Positions 48,352 through 58,953 are shown, counted from the first letter of the stretch. The stretch: DNA of 64,000 nucleotides from Guptibacillus hwajinpoensis (GCF_020524165.1 NZ_JAIVKU010000005.1:620001-684000); one strand, 5' to 3'. Notes: generated from the letters alone by a model not told the origin. Made by a program: numbers and translations.

Positions 48352-49311
48352 ATGATTATTTTGATCTTCCTTCTTGCAGCAGCCGTTGTTGTCGGGGCCG
48401 CTATTTACCTGAATCAGTTCGGTGATGTGATTAGCAAGAAGTCATCTTTAAGCGGAGCCGTTGTTGGAACATTTCTGATTGCAGGGGCAACGTCTTTGCC
48501 TGAGTTAACAACGAGTCTAACAGCTGTCTATATTGATAATCCAGATATTGCAGTCGGTAATATGCTCGGAAGCAATGTCTTTAATCTATTAATTCTAGCG
48601 GTGGTTGATGTTATTTATCGAAGACGGAGATTGTATCAGAAGGTGAACACGAAAGCGCATGTGCCTTCTGCTCTGGTTGGTCTTCTTTTTCTTGCCATTC
48701 TCATTGTCGCGTTAGTATTACCAGGCACGATTTCCATCTTTGGTGTTGGAATCGAAATGGTCATTATTGTTCTCCTGTATGTGCTTTCGATGAAAACTAT
48801 TTCGGAGGATGACGGTAAAGAAGAAGACATCCCTACAAAAGATATTTCGCTTCGTACCGCAGTGATCGGATTTATTGTTGCCGCGTTGATTGTTTTTGTT
48901 TCAGGTAGCATTCTATCCATTGCAGGTGACCGCCTAGCTGAAGTGACGGGTATGAATGCAAGCTTTGTCGGTAGCTTTCTAATTGCCGCGTCTACTTCTC
49001 TACCAGAACTTGTCACAGTTCTCGCAGCTTTTAAACTAGCAAACTACAATATGGCGATTGGTTCGATTCTTGGTAGTAACCTGTTCAATATCCAACTTCT
49101 AGTACTCACTGATGTGCTATATAGAGAAGGTCCGATCCTTGCTGCGGTTGATCTGTCTCATATCTTTATCGCTTGTCTAGGATTGTTGATGACGATTGTG
49201 ATCATGTACTTGCTCCTTCGACCATCAACTGTGCGTAGTTCATGGCGCTATGCTGCCCCATCACTTGTCATGGCTTTGCTCTATGTCGTTGTTTCCTACG
49301 TTTTATTCTAG
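48352..49311 (+). CDS. Ca2+/cation antiporter family membrane protein (probable Mn2+ export)
   Basis: A 319-residue protein of the CaCA (Na+/Ca2+ exchanger) superfamily with two alpha repeats: GTFLIAGATSLPELTTSLTAV near 37-57 and GSFLIAASTSLPELVTVLAAF near 205-225, each with the signature Glu, and GNMLGSNVFNLL / GSILGSNLFNIQ. Ten helices are likely. The family exchanges Ca2+ or other divalent ions for Na+ or H+. Because it is controlled by a Mn2+ riboswitch, Mn2+ efflux is likely (inference). The ATG at 48352 has GAGAGGAG upstream. Confidence 0.88.
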   Translation: MIILIFLLAAAVVVGAAIYLNQFGDVISKKSSLSGAVVGTFLIAGATSLPELTTSLTAVYIDNPDIAVGNMLGSNVFNLLILAVVDVIYRRRRLYQKVNTKAHVPSALVGLLFLAILIVALVLPGTISIFGVGIEMVIIVLLYVLSMKTISEDDGKEEDIPTKDISLRTAVIGFIVAALIVFVSGSILSIAGDRLAEVTGMNASFVGSFLIAASTSLPELVTVLAAFKLANYNMAIGSILGSNLFNIQLLVLTDVLYREGPILAAVDLSHIFIACLGLLMTIVIMYLLLRPSTVRSSWRYAAPSLVMALLYVVVSYVLF

Positions 49312-49313
49312 TA

Positions 49314-49350
49314 AAGAAAGCGTGCTGACATCATGTCAGCACGCTTTCTT
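49314..49350. terminator. Two-way terminator between antiporter and SDR genes
   Basis: A 17-bp perfect stem (49314-49330 with 49334-49350, loop TCA) followed by a T-rich stretch. Confidence 0.92.
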
Positions 49351-49361
49351 CCATTCTTCTT

Positions 49362-50138
49362 TTAATCGCGAAAACCACCATCCGAATGAATAATCTGTCC
49401 TGTTATCCAACTCGCTGCATCACTCGCTAGGAAACTCACTAAGCGTGCTGCATCCTCCGGCATTCCAATTCGACCCGTAGGAAATTTCGGTTTTAAGAAG
49501 TTCTGTGTTGCATCATCCATATAGCCTGAATTCGTCGGACCCGGGTCAATGGCATTAACCGTAATATGATTGGAAGCGACCTCAGTTGCAAATGAAGTGG
49601 TAAAAGCAGAGATCGCACCCTTGGTCGTAATATATGGCAGGTTCCCAGGCTGAGGACTTTTATCCTGTCCGGAAACGAAATTGATGATTCGTCCACCAAA
49701 AGCATTTTTCTTAAGGTACTTCGCAAATGCAACAGATAGCATGCACGTCCCTCTCACATTCACCGCATAATGCTCATCAAGCACATCTGATGTTAATTCT
49801 TCATGACTCATTTCCACACAGTGTGTCGCGTTATTCACTAGAATCGAAAACTGGCCTTGCATTTGTTGAACACGTTCCAAAAGTTGCTCAGGTGCATCCT
49901 TTTTACTTAAATCCAGTTCCATTGATTCAACATTCACACCATGCTCTCTTAGTTCATTTTCAAATCGCTCAGCCCAGTTCTTTTCTGCATCTTCGTAGCC
50001 CGTTTTAAAATCATATGACGAAAAATGAGTGAAAAACAATTGGAAGCCTTCCCGAGCTAACTCCCGACAGATCGCAGCTCCAATCCCACGCGGACGGCTT
50101 GCACCTGTTACAATGGCAATATTCTTAGTATGATTCAT
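49362..50138 (-). CDS. SDR-family oxidoreductase
   Basis: A 258-residue short-chain dehydrogenase. TGASRPRGIG at about 10-19 is a variant TGxxxGIG with a longer loop; NNATH stands for NNAG, FVSG near the Ser, and YITTK gives the Tyr/Lys pair. The segment FFTHFSSYDFKTGYEDAEKNWAERF is an insertion in the cofactor region, seen in a group of SDRs annotated as 3-oxoacyl reductases. The substrate is unknown. GGGAGG lies 8 bases before the ATG at 50138; an in-frame ATG 36 bases upstream lacks a ribosome site. Confidence 0.85.
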   Translation of the reverse strand: MNHTKNIAIVTGASRPRGIGAAICRELAREGFQLFFTHFSSYDFKTGYEDAEKNWAERFENELREHGVNVESMELDLSKKDAPEQLLERVQQMQGQFSILVNNATHCVEMSHEELTSDVLDEHYAVNVRGTCMLSVAFAKYLKKNAFGGRIINFVSGQDKSPQPGNLPYITTKGAISAFTTSFATEVASNHITVNAIDPGPTNSGYMDDATQNFLKPKFPTGRIGMPEDAARLVSFLASDAASWITGQIIHSDGGFRD

Positions 50139-50191
50139 TTTGACTTCCTCCCTTTTGAAGAAACCCCCGTACACTTATGAAAGGGGATGGC

Positions 50192-50219
50192 AAAAAAGGA
50201 CAGAGCCAAGCACCTGTCC
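50192..50219 (-). terminator. Terminator-like hairpin in the SDR leader
   Basis: GGACAG (50198-50203) pairs with CTGTCC (50214-50219); on the minus strand it ends in TTTTTT. It lies about 55 bases before the SDR start, so it may attenuate the gene or end upstream transcription. Confidence 0.6.
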
Positions 50220-50536
50220 CAATTATCTATCAATTATGAACGTGGTGAACCTGCACTAGCTTCATTTACAGATCTATTCCCTCATTCAAAATAGACTTTT
50301 CTGTTAAACCATGACAAGGTTTCTCCACACATGTCCATAATCCCTTTCCTTTCATCTCCATTTTCAACTATATCAAAGCGATACTTTTAAATGCAAGAAA
50401 ATTCAGTTAGATACCCAAACTATTAGGAATTGTCAATCAGCTTTTGAAGATTAATATCTTTAATTCGAGAATTATGAGTTTAAAATATTTATCGTAGTGG
50501 AAAAAAGATACGACTACCAAAATAAGGAGAAACGGC
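50220..50536. other. Non-coding gap
   Basis: About 320 AT-rich bases with no convincing gene. A 31-codon minus-strand frame (50266-50361) lacks support. The promoter of the sigma-like gene at 50537 is probably at the right end. Confidence 0.4.
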
Positions 50537-50803
50537 ATGCCCAATCGAGAAACGATTATTCAACGGCTAATCGAGAAAGACGAAGATTCTTTAAAAGAAT
50601 TGTACGATACGTATCATCGTCACCTCTCACACCTTCTCACAAATACAGGAACTGATTCTAGCGATCATGAGAAAATCATGACGAAGCTTTTTTGTTTAAT
50701 ATGGTCATCCCCTACGATTCTCACTAAGGACAAACACCTTTCTGTCGCACTAACAAAACTCTGCCTTAAATTGATCAAAGGCCCCTATACCAGCGCTTCT
50801 TAA
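50537..50803 (+). CDS. Small protein resembling sigma-70 region 2
   Basis: An 88-residue protein. MPNRETIIQRLIEKDEDSLKELYDTYHRHL looks like the first helix of an ECF sigma factor (region 2.1), and EKIMTKLFCLIWSSPTIL like the second, where E-x-x-x-x-x-F-x-x-I-W is typical. No region 4 follows: the frame ends at residue 88, so it cannot be a normal sigma factor. It could be a stand-alone core-binding piece, as RsoA is in B. subtilis, or a degraded gene. AAGGAGA precedes the ATG. No partner lies nearby. Confidence 0.55.
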   Translation: MPNRETIIQRLIEKDEDSLKELYDTYHRHLSHLLTNTGTDSSDHEKIMTKLFCLIWSSPTILTKDKHLSVALTKLCLKLIKGPYTSAS

Positions 50804-51142
50804 TTCTCGACTTCATCTATCTATTGTTAAAAATACAGGTGAAGTTTTTTTATCTTTTTTTCCTCTCATCCTTTCAGCGTTTATCGTCTTTCGTTCACTT
50901 CTTCTCTTATCGGGATGTTACACAATTGTTATGTTTAAAAAAGCAATTAAGTTCGTGGATTTTGTAAAACCTTGTTATAATAGTTTTATAATAGTTGTAA
51001 AGTCAATTACCTACCTATTACCATCATATTGTTCCGATTCAAAAGATGCCAACATTATGGATACTTCCGTGATACGAGTGGATGAAATGATACACACTAC
51101 GAAATAAAGAACGAATTCAGGTATCGAGAGGAGCATATTTGC
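50804..51142. other. Non-coding gap with possible promoter
   Basis: About 340 AT-rich bases. TGTTATAAT near 50973-50981 and a following copy (TTTATAAT) look like -10 elements for the RsbR-like gene; no -35 is clear. No gene or hairpin recognised. Confidence 0.4.
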
Positions 51143-51991
51143 ATGCAACGTAACAAGGAACTTCATCAATTTTTATTAACAAAAGCTGAACAGCTAACGG
51201 AAGATTGGTATGCGTCACTCGACAAGAGCGGCACTGGTGTCTATGCCTCTACTGATCCAGAGGTTATTCGGGAGTTAAAGTCACAAAATCTCGAGTTTCA
51301 CCAGCACTTATGCAAAATATTTATTATGGAAAAAAGCGCCTTTTTTAACGAATTCGATGATTGGGTTAAGGAGATCGGACGTGATCCTGAGCATTTGAAT
51401 ACACCTACCCACCTTATCATGAGAGAATTCCAGCGTGTACGCGAACAATACATGGATTTCATCGAGGAGTATTCCAGAACGACCGAAGACCTCGTTTCAC
51501 AAAAAAGCCTTGATATTTGGAAACATGCGATTATTGAAGCGATTGATGTCGTCATGACGCGAGTAGTCGAAGAAAAATCCATGCATTTAAATGCTCGCAT
51601 TGAAGAACAGCAGCAAACCATCAATGAACTTAGCTCACCGCTTATCGATCTACCAGACGGAAAAGCGCTTCTCCCTCTTGTTGGTGATATTGATTCCGAT
51701 CGAGCAACTGCTATTTTCGAGAATACGCTCGAAGGATGTACAACGAAACGAGTCGATCACCTTTTTATTGATTTATCTGGCGTCTATCTCGTTGATACAA
51801 GAGTTGCGCAACAAATTTTCCAGTTGATTACAGGTCTTAAGTTAATCGGGGTTACGACAACCTTATCCGGTATTCGCCCTGAAATTGCTCAGACTGCCGT
51901 TCAACTTGGTATTGATTTTGGTGAAATACGCATTACTTCTAACCTTGCGCAGGCTATTTCTTCGGAAGCCACTTTATCAACGAAAGAATAA
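51143..51991 (+). CDS. RsbR-type stressosome STAS protein
   Basis: A 282-residue protein: N-terminal helical globin-like sensor (1-150) and STAS domain (about 165-275). GDIDSDRAT and LVDTRVAQ correspond to the two phosphorylation sites of RsbR; the first is Ser185 (Thr in RsbRA), the second Thr219, 34 residues apart as expected. LSGIRPEIAQTAVQLGIDF is the conserved C-terminal part. RsbR proteins form the stressosome with RsbS and RsbT, which are not in this window. It has its own AGGAG site and a strong terminator, so a free-standing paralogue (RsbRD-like) is likely. Confidence 0.85.
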   Translation: MQRNKELHQFLLTKAEQLTEDWYASLDKSGTGVYASTDPEVIRELKSQNLEFHQHLCKIFIMEKSAFFNEFDDWVKEIGRDPEHLNTPTHLIMREFQRVREQYMDFIEEYSRTTEDLVSQKSLDIWKHAIIEAIDVVMTRVVEEKSMHLNARIEEQQQTINELSSPLIDLPDGKALLPLVGDIDSDRATAIFENTLEGCTTKRVDHLFIDLSGVYLVDTRVAQQIFQLITGLKLIGVTTTLSGIRPEIAQTAVQLGIDFGEIRITSNLAQAISSEATLSTKE

Positions 51992-52005
51992 ACGCTATTC
52001 ATACA

Positions 52006-52040
52006 AAAGGAACTCCTTCGAGATAGGAGTTCCTTTCTTT
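52006..52040 (+). terminator. Terminator of the RsbR-like gene
   Basis: AAAGGAACTCCT (52006-52017) pairs perfectly with AGGAGTTCCTTT (52024-52035) followed by CTTTC. Confidence 0.88.
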
Positions 52041-52071
52041 CATTACATCAATAAATTAATCTTTCGTTTCA

Positions 52072-52275
52072 CTAGCTATACAACTTACTTTCCTTCAAAT
52101 ACTTCTTCAACTGCCAGCTATTGGTCAGAACCCCCACAAACCCAGTCGTCGCAAAAATGGCAGAAAGCGTTGTTGAAAATAACGCCATCCACCCAAATAG
52201 CGAGATTAGCCCCATGCAAAAAAGAAAAAAGGAACTAATCATGGCTACAACATTGTAAAATCCATTTCTCTTCAT
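52072..52275 (-). CDS. Hypothetical small membrane protein in a PspC operon
   Basis: A 67-residue protein with two hydrophobic helices (about 7-25 and 29-49) and a Lys-rich end. GGAGG precedes the ATG at 52275. It starts 16 bases after the PspC-domain gene on the same strand, so the two form an operon, probably of the envelope-stress or membrane-associated kind. No family recognised. Confidence 0.65.
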   Translation of the reverse strand: MKRNGFYNVVAMISSFFLFCMGLISLFGWMALFSTTLSAIFATTGFVGVLTNSWQLKKYLKESKLYS

Positions 52276-52291
52276 CTCTACCTCCTTACCT

Positions 52292-52495
52292 CTACTGGTT
52301 ATTTTGCACTTCTTGATCCGTTGGTAAAATGATCGCAGCCGCGATATAGATGAGCACAAATAATCCTGAAGTAAAAAGTGATAAAGCAAAGTAGGCAATT
52401 CTGAGAATGCTTGCATCAATGTTAAAGATTTCGCTTGCTCCTCCGAGAACACCAGAAAGTTGCTTGTTTGTTGTGGACTTATAAAACTTTTTCAT
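52292..52495 (-). CDS. PspC-domain protein
   Basis: A 67-residue single-domain PspC protein. KFYKSTTNKQLSGVLGGASEIFNIDASILRIAYFAL is the family signature (basic N-terminus, GVLGG, helix), then a membrane helix (FTSGLFVLIYIAAAIILP). PspC proteins sit in the membrane and relate to phage-shock or envelope stress; in Bacillus they are often stand-alone. GGAGG is 7-8 bases before ATG 52495; a TTG at 52510 is an unlikely start. Confidence 0.88.
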   Translation of the reverse strand: MKKFYKSTTNKQLSGVLGGASEIFNIDASILRIAYFALSLFTSGLFVLIYIAAAIILPTDQEVQNNQ

Positions 52496-52574
52496 GAATT
52501 TAGCCTCCAATCGTTTCTTCTATTGTTTACGAATCCCTTACTAGAAGGTTTCACATTTATGCTCATTTCGTTTT

Positions 52575-53822
52575 TTATATTTCAAATAAAAGATGTACGG
52601 TCGTTCCCACACCCGGCGTACTCGCATAAATGATTTCCCCATTCATGGCTTGAACGATGCTATGAGAAACCATCATTCCAAGGCCTGTCCCCTTTTCTTT
52701 CGTTGTAAAAAACGGCTGCCCCATTCGCGTTAACTGATCTTCTGTCATTCCAATTCCCGTATCCTTTATACTAATTTTTAGTTTTTGACCCTCTAACACC
52801 GCTACGACTTCTAACGTTCCCCCGTCAGGCATAGCTTCAATCGCATTTTTAAAAATGTTCATTAAACACTGCTGGAACTTGCGCTTTTCCGATTGAATGA
52901 AGGTTGATGGAAGATCGATTTTCGTAGTAATGGTCACATCTTTTAGGGTAGCAAGGGGTGTAATGACACTGACACTATAAGCAATTTCACCTGCAACATC
53001 GATTTCCTCAACATCTTCTGGAAATGGTTTTGCGAAAGTTAAATAATCATTAATAATTTCCGTCGCTCGATCGAGTTCTTGAATCGCGAGTCCCATATAC
53101 TCTTTCGTCTGCTTGCTTTTGAGATCACTATCAATTAATTGAAGGAACCCTCGACTAACGGTAAGAGGATTACGAACTTCGTGTGAAATACTTGCTGCGA
53201 GATGACTAACAACTTCTAATTTCTGACCTTCCATCACTGATTGCAGCAATTTAAACTGATTAAGAAATACTTCGTAGACAAGTGTGGCAAGTAGTACTCC
53301 AAGCAGACTTGTTACGTTAAATAGGATCCATGAAGACGTATGAATTTGCGTTTCAAAAAACGTTAAGGAGATGACGGTAGATGAAACTCCTACCATTAAA
53401 TCAATACTTGCGGCCACAAGAAGTTTTTGCTTTAAGCTGTATTCAAGAAACCTTGAGGAGACCATTGAGGCCACAATTGTTAGGAGAGTAAAGGATAACA
53501 GGGTCGAGTAGAATCCCGTTCCACCCAAAGTAAAACGATACCCAAGAGTAACAATTAGATAAACAATCGCTACCCACTTTCCCCCGTAAAGGGCACCAAG
53601 AATAAAAGGAATTCTTCTAAAATCCAATATAAAATTATCATCCACGACAACGGGATAAACCATACACAAAATAATGGCTATGCCAGGAAATAACGTTAAC
53701 AACCATCCAGAAGATTTTTTCAAAAAGTTTGTGTGCTTCAGCAAGTATAGAATCTGAATAATACTGAGCGGAGCGAAAACAAGTAATAGATTTAGAAGTA
53801 GATTTTTTGCAGTTAACAGCAT
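52575..53822 (-). CDS. KinB-like membrane histidine kinase
   Basis: A 415-residue sensor kinase. Six to seven helices fill residues 1-190 (a 5TMR-LYT-like sensor region), then a HisKA domain with His214 in SISHEVRNPLT, N box NIFKNAIEAMPDGG, G1 DTGIGM, and G2 GTGLGMMVSH. This layout equals B. subtilis KinB, a sporulation phosphorelay kinase. No response regulator is beside it, which also fits an orphan phosphorelay kinase acting on Spo0F. The signal is unknown. No clear ribosome site, so the start is approximate. Confidence 0.85.
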   Translation of the reverse strand: MLLTAKNLLLNLLLVFAPLSIIQILYLLKHTNFLKKSSGWLLTLFPGIAIILCMVYPVVVDDNFILDFRRIPFILGALYGGKWVAIVYLIVTLGYRFTLGGTGFYSTLLSFTLLTIVASMVSSRFLEYSLKQKLLVAASIDLMVGVSSTVISLTFFETQIHTSSWILFNVTSLLGVLLATLVYEVFLNQFKLLQSVMEGQKLEVVSHLAASISHEVRNPLTVSRGFLQLIDSDLKSKQTKEYMGLAIQELDRATEIINDYLTFAKPFPEDVEEIDVAGEIAYSVSVITPLATLKDVTITTKIDLPSTFIQSEKRKFQQCLMNIFKNAIEAMPDGGTLEVVAVLEGQKLKISIKDTGIGMTEDQLTRMGQPFFTTKEKGTGLGMMVSHSIVQAMNGEIIYASTPGVGTTVHLLFEI

Positions 53823-53979
53823 TTAAAGCATCACCACACTTTTGAAATTAGTAAGTTAGTCATAGTAAAAATTCTTTTTTTTATGTCCTAAGTCCTCTTT
53901 ATTTCCCACATGTATTTTATTTCCATTGTTTAAGGCCGCTTATCTGTCAAATTGGAAACGGATAAAAAGACTAAAAAAG

Positions 53980-54008
53980 AGATACGTTAAGAGTGTTATC
54001 CCATCCTA
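53980..54008 (+). promoter_or_regulatory. Candidate SigG promoter of glcU-gdh
   Basis: CATCCTA (54002-54008) fits the SigG -10 consensus CATNHTA, and AGATA (53980-53984) is a partial -35. The gdh operon of B. subtilis is SigG-dependent in the forespore. The -35 match is weak. Confidence 0.35.
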
Positions 54009-54030
54009 TTGTAAATAAGCAGGTGGTTAA

Positions 54031-54891
54031 ATGATCGAAATACTAATCGCGCTCATTCCCGCTGTCATGTGGGGAAGTATTCTGCTCGTTAGCACGAAGC
54101 TTGGTGGTGAGCCTTACAACCAGGTCGTCGGAACAACCATTGGGGCCCTTCTCTTTTCAATTGTGGTGTACTTTTTCACGACACCGCACTTTACAACGGC
54201 TGCGTTGATTGTGGGCTTTATTTCGGGACTATTCTGGTCTGTTGGCCAGATGAATCAATTTAAAGCCGTTGCTTTTCTTGGCGTATCAAAAACACTTCCA
54301 ATCTCCACAGGACTTCAACTTGTCGGTACATCATTATTCGGCGTGATTGCATTTGGCGAGTGGTCTTCCACCACGAAACTCACGATTGGAATTGGCGCTC
54401 TCATTCTTATTGTAGCCGGGGTGATCTTCACTTCTTATGAGAAATCAGAAGAAAGTGAAGCAGAAGGAAAAAGTGATCTAGCTAAGGGATTTACAATTTT
54501 GCTATTATCGACTGCTGGATATGTAGGCTATGTCGTCATCATCAGGTGGTTTTCCATTGATGGATGGACGGCGATTCTTCCGCAAGCAGTCGGTATGGTT
54601 GTTGGCGCACTCGCTCAAAGCCTTCATCACAAACCATTTAACAAATACACGCTTCGAAACGGCATACCAGGCCTAATGTGGGCAAGTGGAAATCTTGCAC
54701 TTCTTCTCTCAATTCCTCGTGTCGGAACGGCAACGAGCTTTTCGCTCTCCCAGACTGGAATTATCATCTCAACTCTCGGAGGGATTTTTCTCTTAGGCGA
54801 ACGAAAAACGAAGAAACAACTTGTCTTTGTTATTCTAGGATCGATCTTAATTATTATCGGTGGCGTAATGCTCGGGTTCACCAAAAAATAG
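54031..54891 (+). CDS. glcU: Glucose uptake protein GlcU
   Basis: A 286-residue, 10-helix sugar transporter of the GRP family. The opening ILIALIPAVMWGSILLVSTKLGG, PYNQVVGTTIGALLFS, the glucose-site region GVSKTLPISTGLQLVGTSLFGV and the second-half SFSLSQTGIIISTLGGIF are typical. It imports glucose by proton symport. It is 13 bases upstream of gdh, as in B. subtilis glcU-gdh, where the pair is expressed in the forespore and works in germination. AGGTGG is the ribosome site. Confidence 0.92.
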   Translation: MIEILIALIPAVMWGSILLVSTKLGGEPYNQVVGTTIGALLFSIVVYFFTTPHFTTAALIVGFISGLFWSVGQMNQFKAVAFLGVSKTLPISTGLQLVGTSLFGVIAFGEWSSTTKLTIGIGALILIVAGVIFTSYEKSEESEAEGKSDLAKGFTILLLSTAGYVGYVVIIRWFSIDGWTAILPQAVGMVVGALAQSLHHKPFNKYTLRNGIPGLMWASGNLALLLSIPRVGTATSFSLSQTGIIISTLGGIFLLGERKTKKQLVFVILGSILIIIGGVMLGFTKK

Positions 54892-54904
54892 GGAGGTTTC
54901 TTAA

Positions 54905-56220
<1,316 letters not shown>

Positions 56221-56365
56221 TGAGTTCTTCACCTCTTCCGCATCAAAAAAAGAGTTACAATCATTTTCTGATAGTAACTCCCCCTTCCATTAGCTTATAC
56301 GTATTGGCAGAAAACATTCCCTCCAATAGGAGGACGCTCACTCTCTTCCTCATCCTGATCGTTTG

Positions 56366-56566
56366 TTAAAGAGCTTTTCCGTGCCGATTATGCTGTTCAT
56401 ATTCTCCAAATTCCATCGCCTCCAATATGGCTTCTTCAGAAAAGCCTGTCAGAATGGAGATTTGTCGTATGTCACATGCCTTTTTTTGGTGCTGCTTAAT
56501 GAATTGAATCGCTACCATTGCTTGATACAAAACTTTTGTGTATTTGCTTAATAGCTGTTGACTCAT
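56366..56566 (-). CDS. Small helix-turn-helix protein resembling sigma region 3
   Basis: A 66-residue all-helical protein. CDIRQISILTGFSEEAILEAMEFGEYEQ is like region 3 of SigB/SigF-type factors (EIAxxLGxxEExVLEAMExG). The N-terminal SKYTKVLYQAMVAIQFIKQHQKKA would be the preceding helix. Nothing else of a sigma factor is present. No clear ribosome site, so the frame may be an extra short gene or a remnant; compare the region 2-like gene at 50537. Confidence 0.45.
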   Translation of the reverse strand: MSQQLLSKYTKVLYQAMVAIQFIKQHQKKACDIRQISILTGFSEEAILEAMEFGEYEQHNRHGKAL

Positions 56567-56674
56567 TGAGCGTCGGCCACTTCCTCTCCTGGATGAGAGA
56601 AGAGAGGAGCATCTCTCCCTTATACATTAACCTACCACTCTTATCGTCACGTTCCAACACGAATGACTGAATTT

Positions 56675-57511
56675 TTACAATTTATTATGAAAAACTTTTG
56701 TGGAAGCGATTAAAACTGGTTTTGTTTGGGTTTCCTTCCTTTTTATAGGTTCATTCAAGAAGAAAAATAGCACCCCAACAAAGAATCCTCCTCCTACAAT
56801 GTTACCAAGTGTAACGGGAATAAGATTGTGAAAAAAACCAGCCAGGTTGATCACCTCAGAATGTGGAGAAGTGAATGAAATAAGAAAAACAGCGAGATTC
56901 GCAATGCTGTGTTCGTATCCTGATGTAAAAAAAGTGAAAACGAGAAGCATCATGATGAGCATCCTTGCCGTGTCTCCTTTCACACGAAGAGGTAACCATA
57001 CCGCCAAGCACACGAGCCAATTGGCGAAAATGGCCCTAAAAAACAAGTAAGAAGTTGGAAGCGTCATTTTCTTTTCTGCGACAGTTAATAGTAAATGATC
57101 CGCTCTAATCGTCTGAAAAACACCGCTAAAATAAAGCAATAGGGTAAATAAGAGGATGCCAAGAAAATTCCCACCATAGCATGTTACCCATACGAGCAGC
57201 GTATCTTTCCAAGACGTTGCTTTTTTCATAGAGCTTATTGTCAGATACATCGTATTGGATGTGAACAATTCCCCTCCTCCATACACAATAAGGATAAACG
57301 CGATTCCAAAAAACAGCGCCGTCATCACATAGGTCGCCGGTGAATGGACTTCATAGAAAAACTGTCCAACTGTAAAGCTTAATACTAAAGCAAACCCTAT
57401 ATATGCTCCTGCTAACATGGCGCGAAGCAAATAATGCGGCATACTCGTCGAAAGCAAGTCTCGCTTAGATACCGCACTCTCGCAGATTTTCTCAATCGTT
57501 TCCTTTTCCAT
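56675..57511 (-). CDS. Formate/nitrite transporter family channel (FNT)
   Basis: A protein of about 278 residues with six helices: LRAMLAGAYIGFALVLSF, then GGGELFTSNTMYLTISSMKK with the LFTxN gate segment, NFLGILL, and NLIPVTLGNIVGGGFFVG near the end, including the second N-P-like turn. The family carries formate, nitrite or hydrosulfide by pentameric channels; here the substrate is unknown. It starts at the ATG at 57511, 9 bases from GGAG; upstream in-frame starts at 57532 and 57538 lack a ribosome site. Confidence 0.85.
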   Translation of the reverse strand: MEKETIEKICESAVSKRDLLSTSMPHYLLRAMLAGAYIGFALVLSFTVGQFFYEVHSPATYVMTALFFGIAFILIVYGGGELFTSNTMYLTISSMKKATSWKDTLLVWVTCYGGNFLGILLFTLLLYFSGVFQTIRADHLLLTVAEKKMTLPTSYLFFRAIFANWLVCLAVWLPLRVKGDTARMLIMMLLVFTFFTSGYEHSIANLAVFLISFTSPHSEVINLAGFFHNLIPVTLGNIVGGGFFVGVLFFFLNEPIKRKETQTKPVLIASTKVFHNKL

Positions 57512-57713
57512 CTCCTCCAGCTCCAATCTCATGTTCAATACTTCACATTTTATAGTTATAGTGTAAAACTACTCTCCTCCTTCAACAACCCATTCCAATT
57601 GACTGTTTCATTTCAGACACAATGAAAACGTCTTCTATATGAAACCGTAAGAAAGTGTGACCTTTCATACTGTTTGTTGAGAAACATTTCCTTTTCCTCT
57701 ATACTAAATGTAT

Positions 57714-57727
57714 TGACTGACCAGTCA
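57714..57727 (+). promoter_or_regulatory. TetR-type operator upstream of the P450 gene
   Basis: TGACTG (57714-57719) and CAGTCA (57722-57727) form a perfect palindrome around AC, 35 bases before the ATG, shaped like TetR/AcrR-family operators. It partly overlaps a TTGACT that could be a -35. No TetR gene is in view. Confidence 0.55.
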
Positions 57728-57761
57728 GTTATTCACTGGAACTTTAAAGGAGGAACATCGT

Positions 57762-58949
57762 ATGCAATCAGTTGAAGCCGTCTATCAATCGAACTTTAAA
57801 GAAGGCGCATATGACTATTATGAAAACCTGCGCCAAAGCGAGCCTATTACGTCACTCGGGAATTCGAATGGAAACACCACCTGGCTTGTGGCATCCTATG
57901 ATGATGTTCTCGAATTGCTAAAACGCCCTTCCTTTATTAAAGATCAATCGAAATTGTTTTCAAGAAGCGCTCGTATTGAGGATGAGCCTCTTGAAACAAA
58001 AATTTTTCATCACATGATGCTCGATGTTGACCCACCTGATCACACGCGGTTACGAAAACTGGTACAACCTGGTTTTAATCCAAAAGCGATTAAAGAACTA
58101 ACCCCTCGAATTGAAGCGATCGCTGATCAATTAATTGAGGAGATGAAGCACAAAGAGGAGGCTGACTTGATCGATGATTTCGCCTTTCCACTGCCGATTA
58201 TCGTGATCTCTGAATTGCTGGGTGTTCCCCCAGAAGACCGAAATAAATTTAGAAAGTGGTCAAACTCCATTGTTTCAGCGTCTGATAACATGGAAGGGGA
58301 ATTCATGAACGATGTTCGGGAGTTTACCGAGTACCTCACCTCTCTTTTTGAAAAGAGAAAAGCGGATCCACAAGATGATTTAATCTCCAATCTCATTAAA
58401 CATGAGGAAGATGGAGAGAAATTAAGTTCAGATGAGCTCTATTCAATGGTGTTTCTCTTGATTATTGCCGGTCATGAAACAACGGTTAACTTGATTGGAA
58501 ATGGCATGCTTGCGCTCTTCGAACATCCCGATCAGCTAAAGTTACTGCAAAATGACTTTTCGTTAACAGAAGGGGCCATCGAAGAAGCGCTTCGCTATTA
58601 TAGTCCCGTTGACTTCTCTACCGCTCGCTGGGCTGAAGAGGACTTTGAATTTAAAGGGGTTCAGCTTAAAAAAGGGGATATGGTTCTCGCGTCCATTTCA
58701 TCTGCCAACCGCGATGAAAAGAAATTTGAAAACCCCAATCAGTTCGATATTACTCGTAAGCCAAATCCGCACATTGCCTTTGGATACGGCATCCACTTCT
58801 GCCTCGGCGCTCCACTTGCTAGATTGGAAGGAAAAATTGCTTATCAAAAGTTACTCGCCGCCTTCCCTTCCATTCAGCTGGCTGAAGATCCAAAATGGCG
58901 AAATATGTTTTTACTGCGTGGACTTGAGGGGCTTAAAGTGAAGCTATAG
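57762..58949 (+). CDS. Cytochrome P450 (CYP107/109-like)
   Basis: A 395-residue soluble class I P450. I-helix AGHETT at 236-241 with the acid-alcohol pair, E-x-x-R as EALR at 275-278, and [12 protein letters not shown] with haem Cys347. The first 20 residues have no membrane anchor, as in other bacterial forms. Such enzymes hydroxylate fatty acids or terpenes using reductase/ferredoxin partners, not found nearby. AAAGGAGG precedes the ATG by about 7 bases. An operator-like palindrome lies upstream. Confidence 0.92.
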   Translation: MQSVEAVYQSNFKEGAYDYYENLRQSEPITSLGNSNGNTTWLVASYDDVLELLKRPSFIKDQSKLFSRSARIEDEPLETKIFHHMMLDVDPPDHTRLRKLVQPGFNPKAIKELTPRIEAIADQLIEEMKHKEEADLIDDFAFPLPIIVISELLGVPPEDRNKFRKWSNSIVSASDNMEGEFMNDVREFTEYLTSLFEKRKADPQDDLISNLIKHEEDGEKLSSDELYSMVFLLIIAGHETTVNLIGNGMLALFEHPDQLKLLQNDFSLTEGAIEEALRYYSPVDFSTARWAEEDFEFKGVQLKKGDMVLASISSANRDEKKFENPNQFDITRKPNPHIAFGYGIHFCLGAPLARLEGKIAYQKLLAAFPSIQLAEDPKWRNMFLLRGLEGLKVKL

Positions 58950-58953
58950 TAGA

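Noticed and set aside
50266-50361. A 31-codon minus-strand frame with two cysteines
   Set aside because: No proper ribosome site for its first ATG; composition is not decisive.
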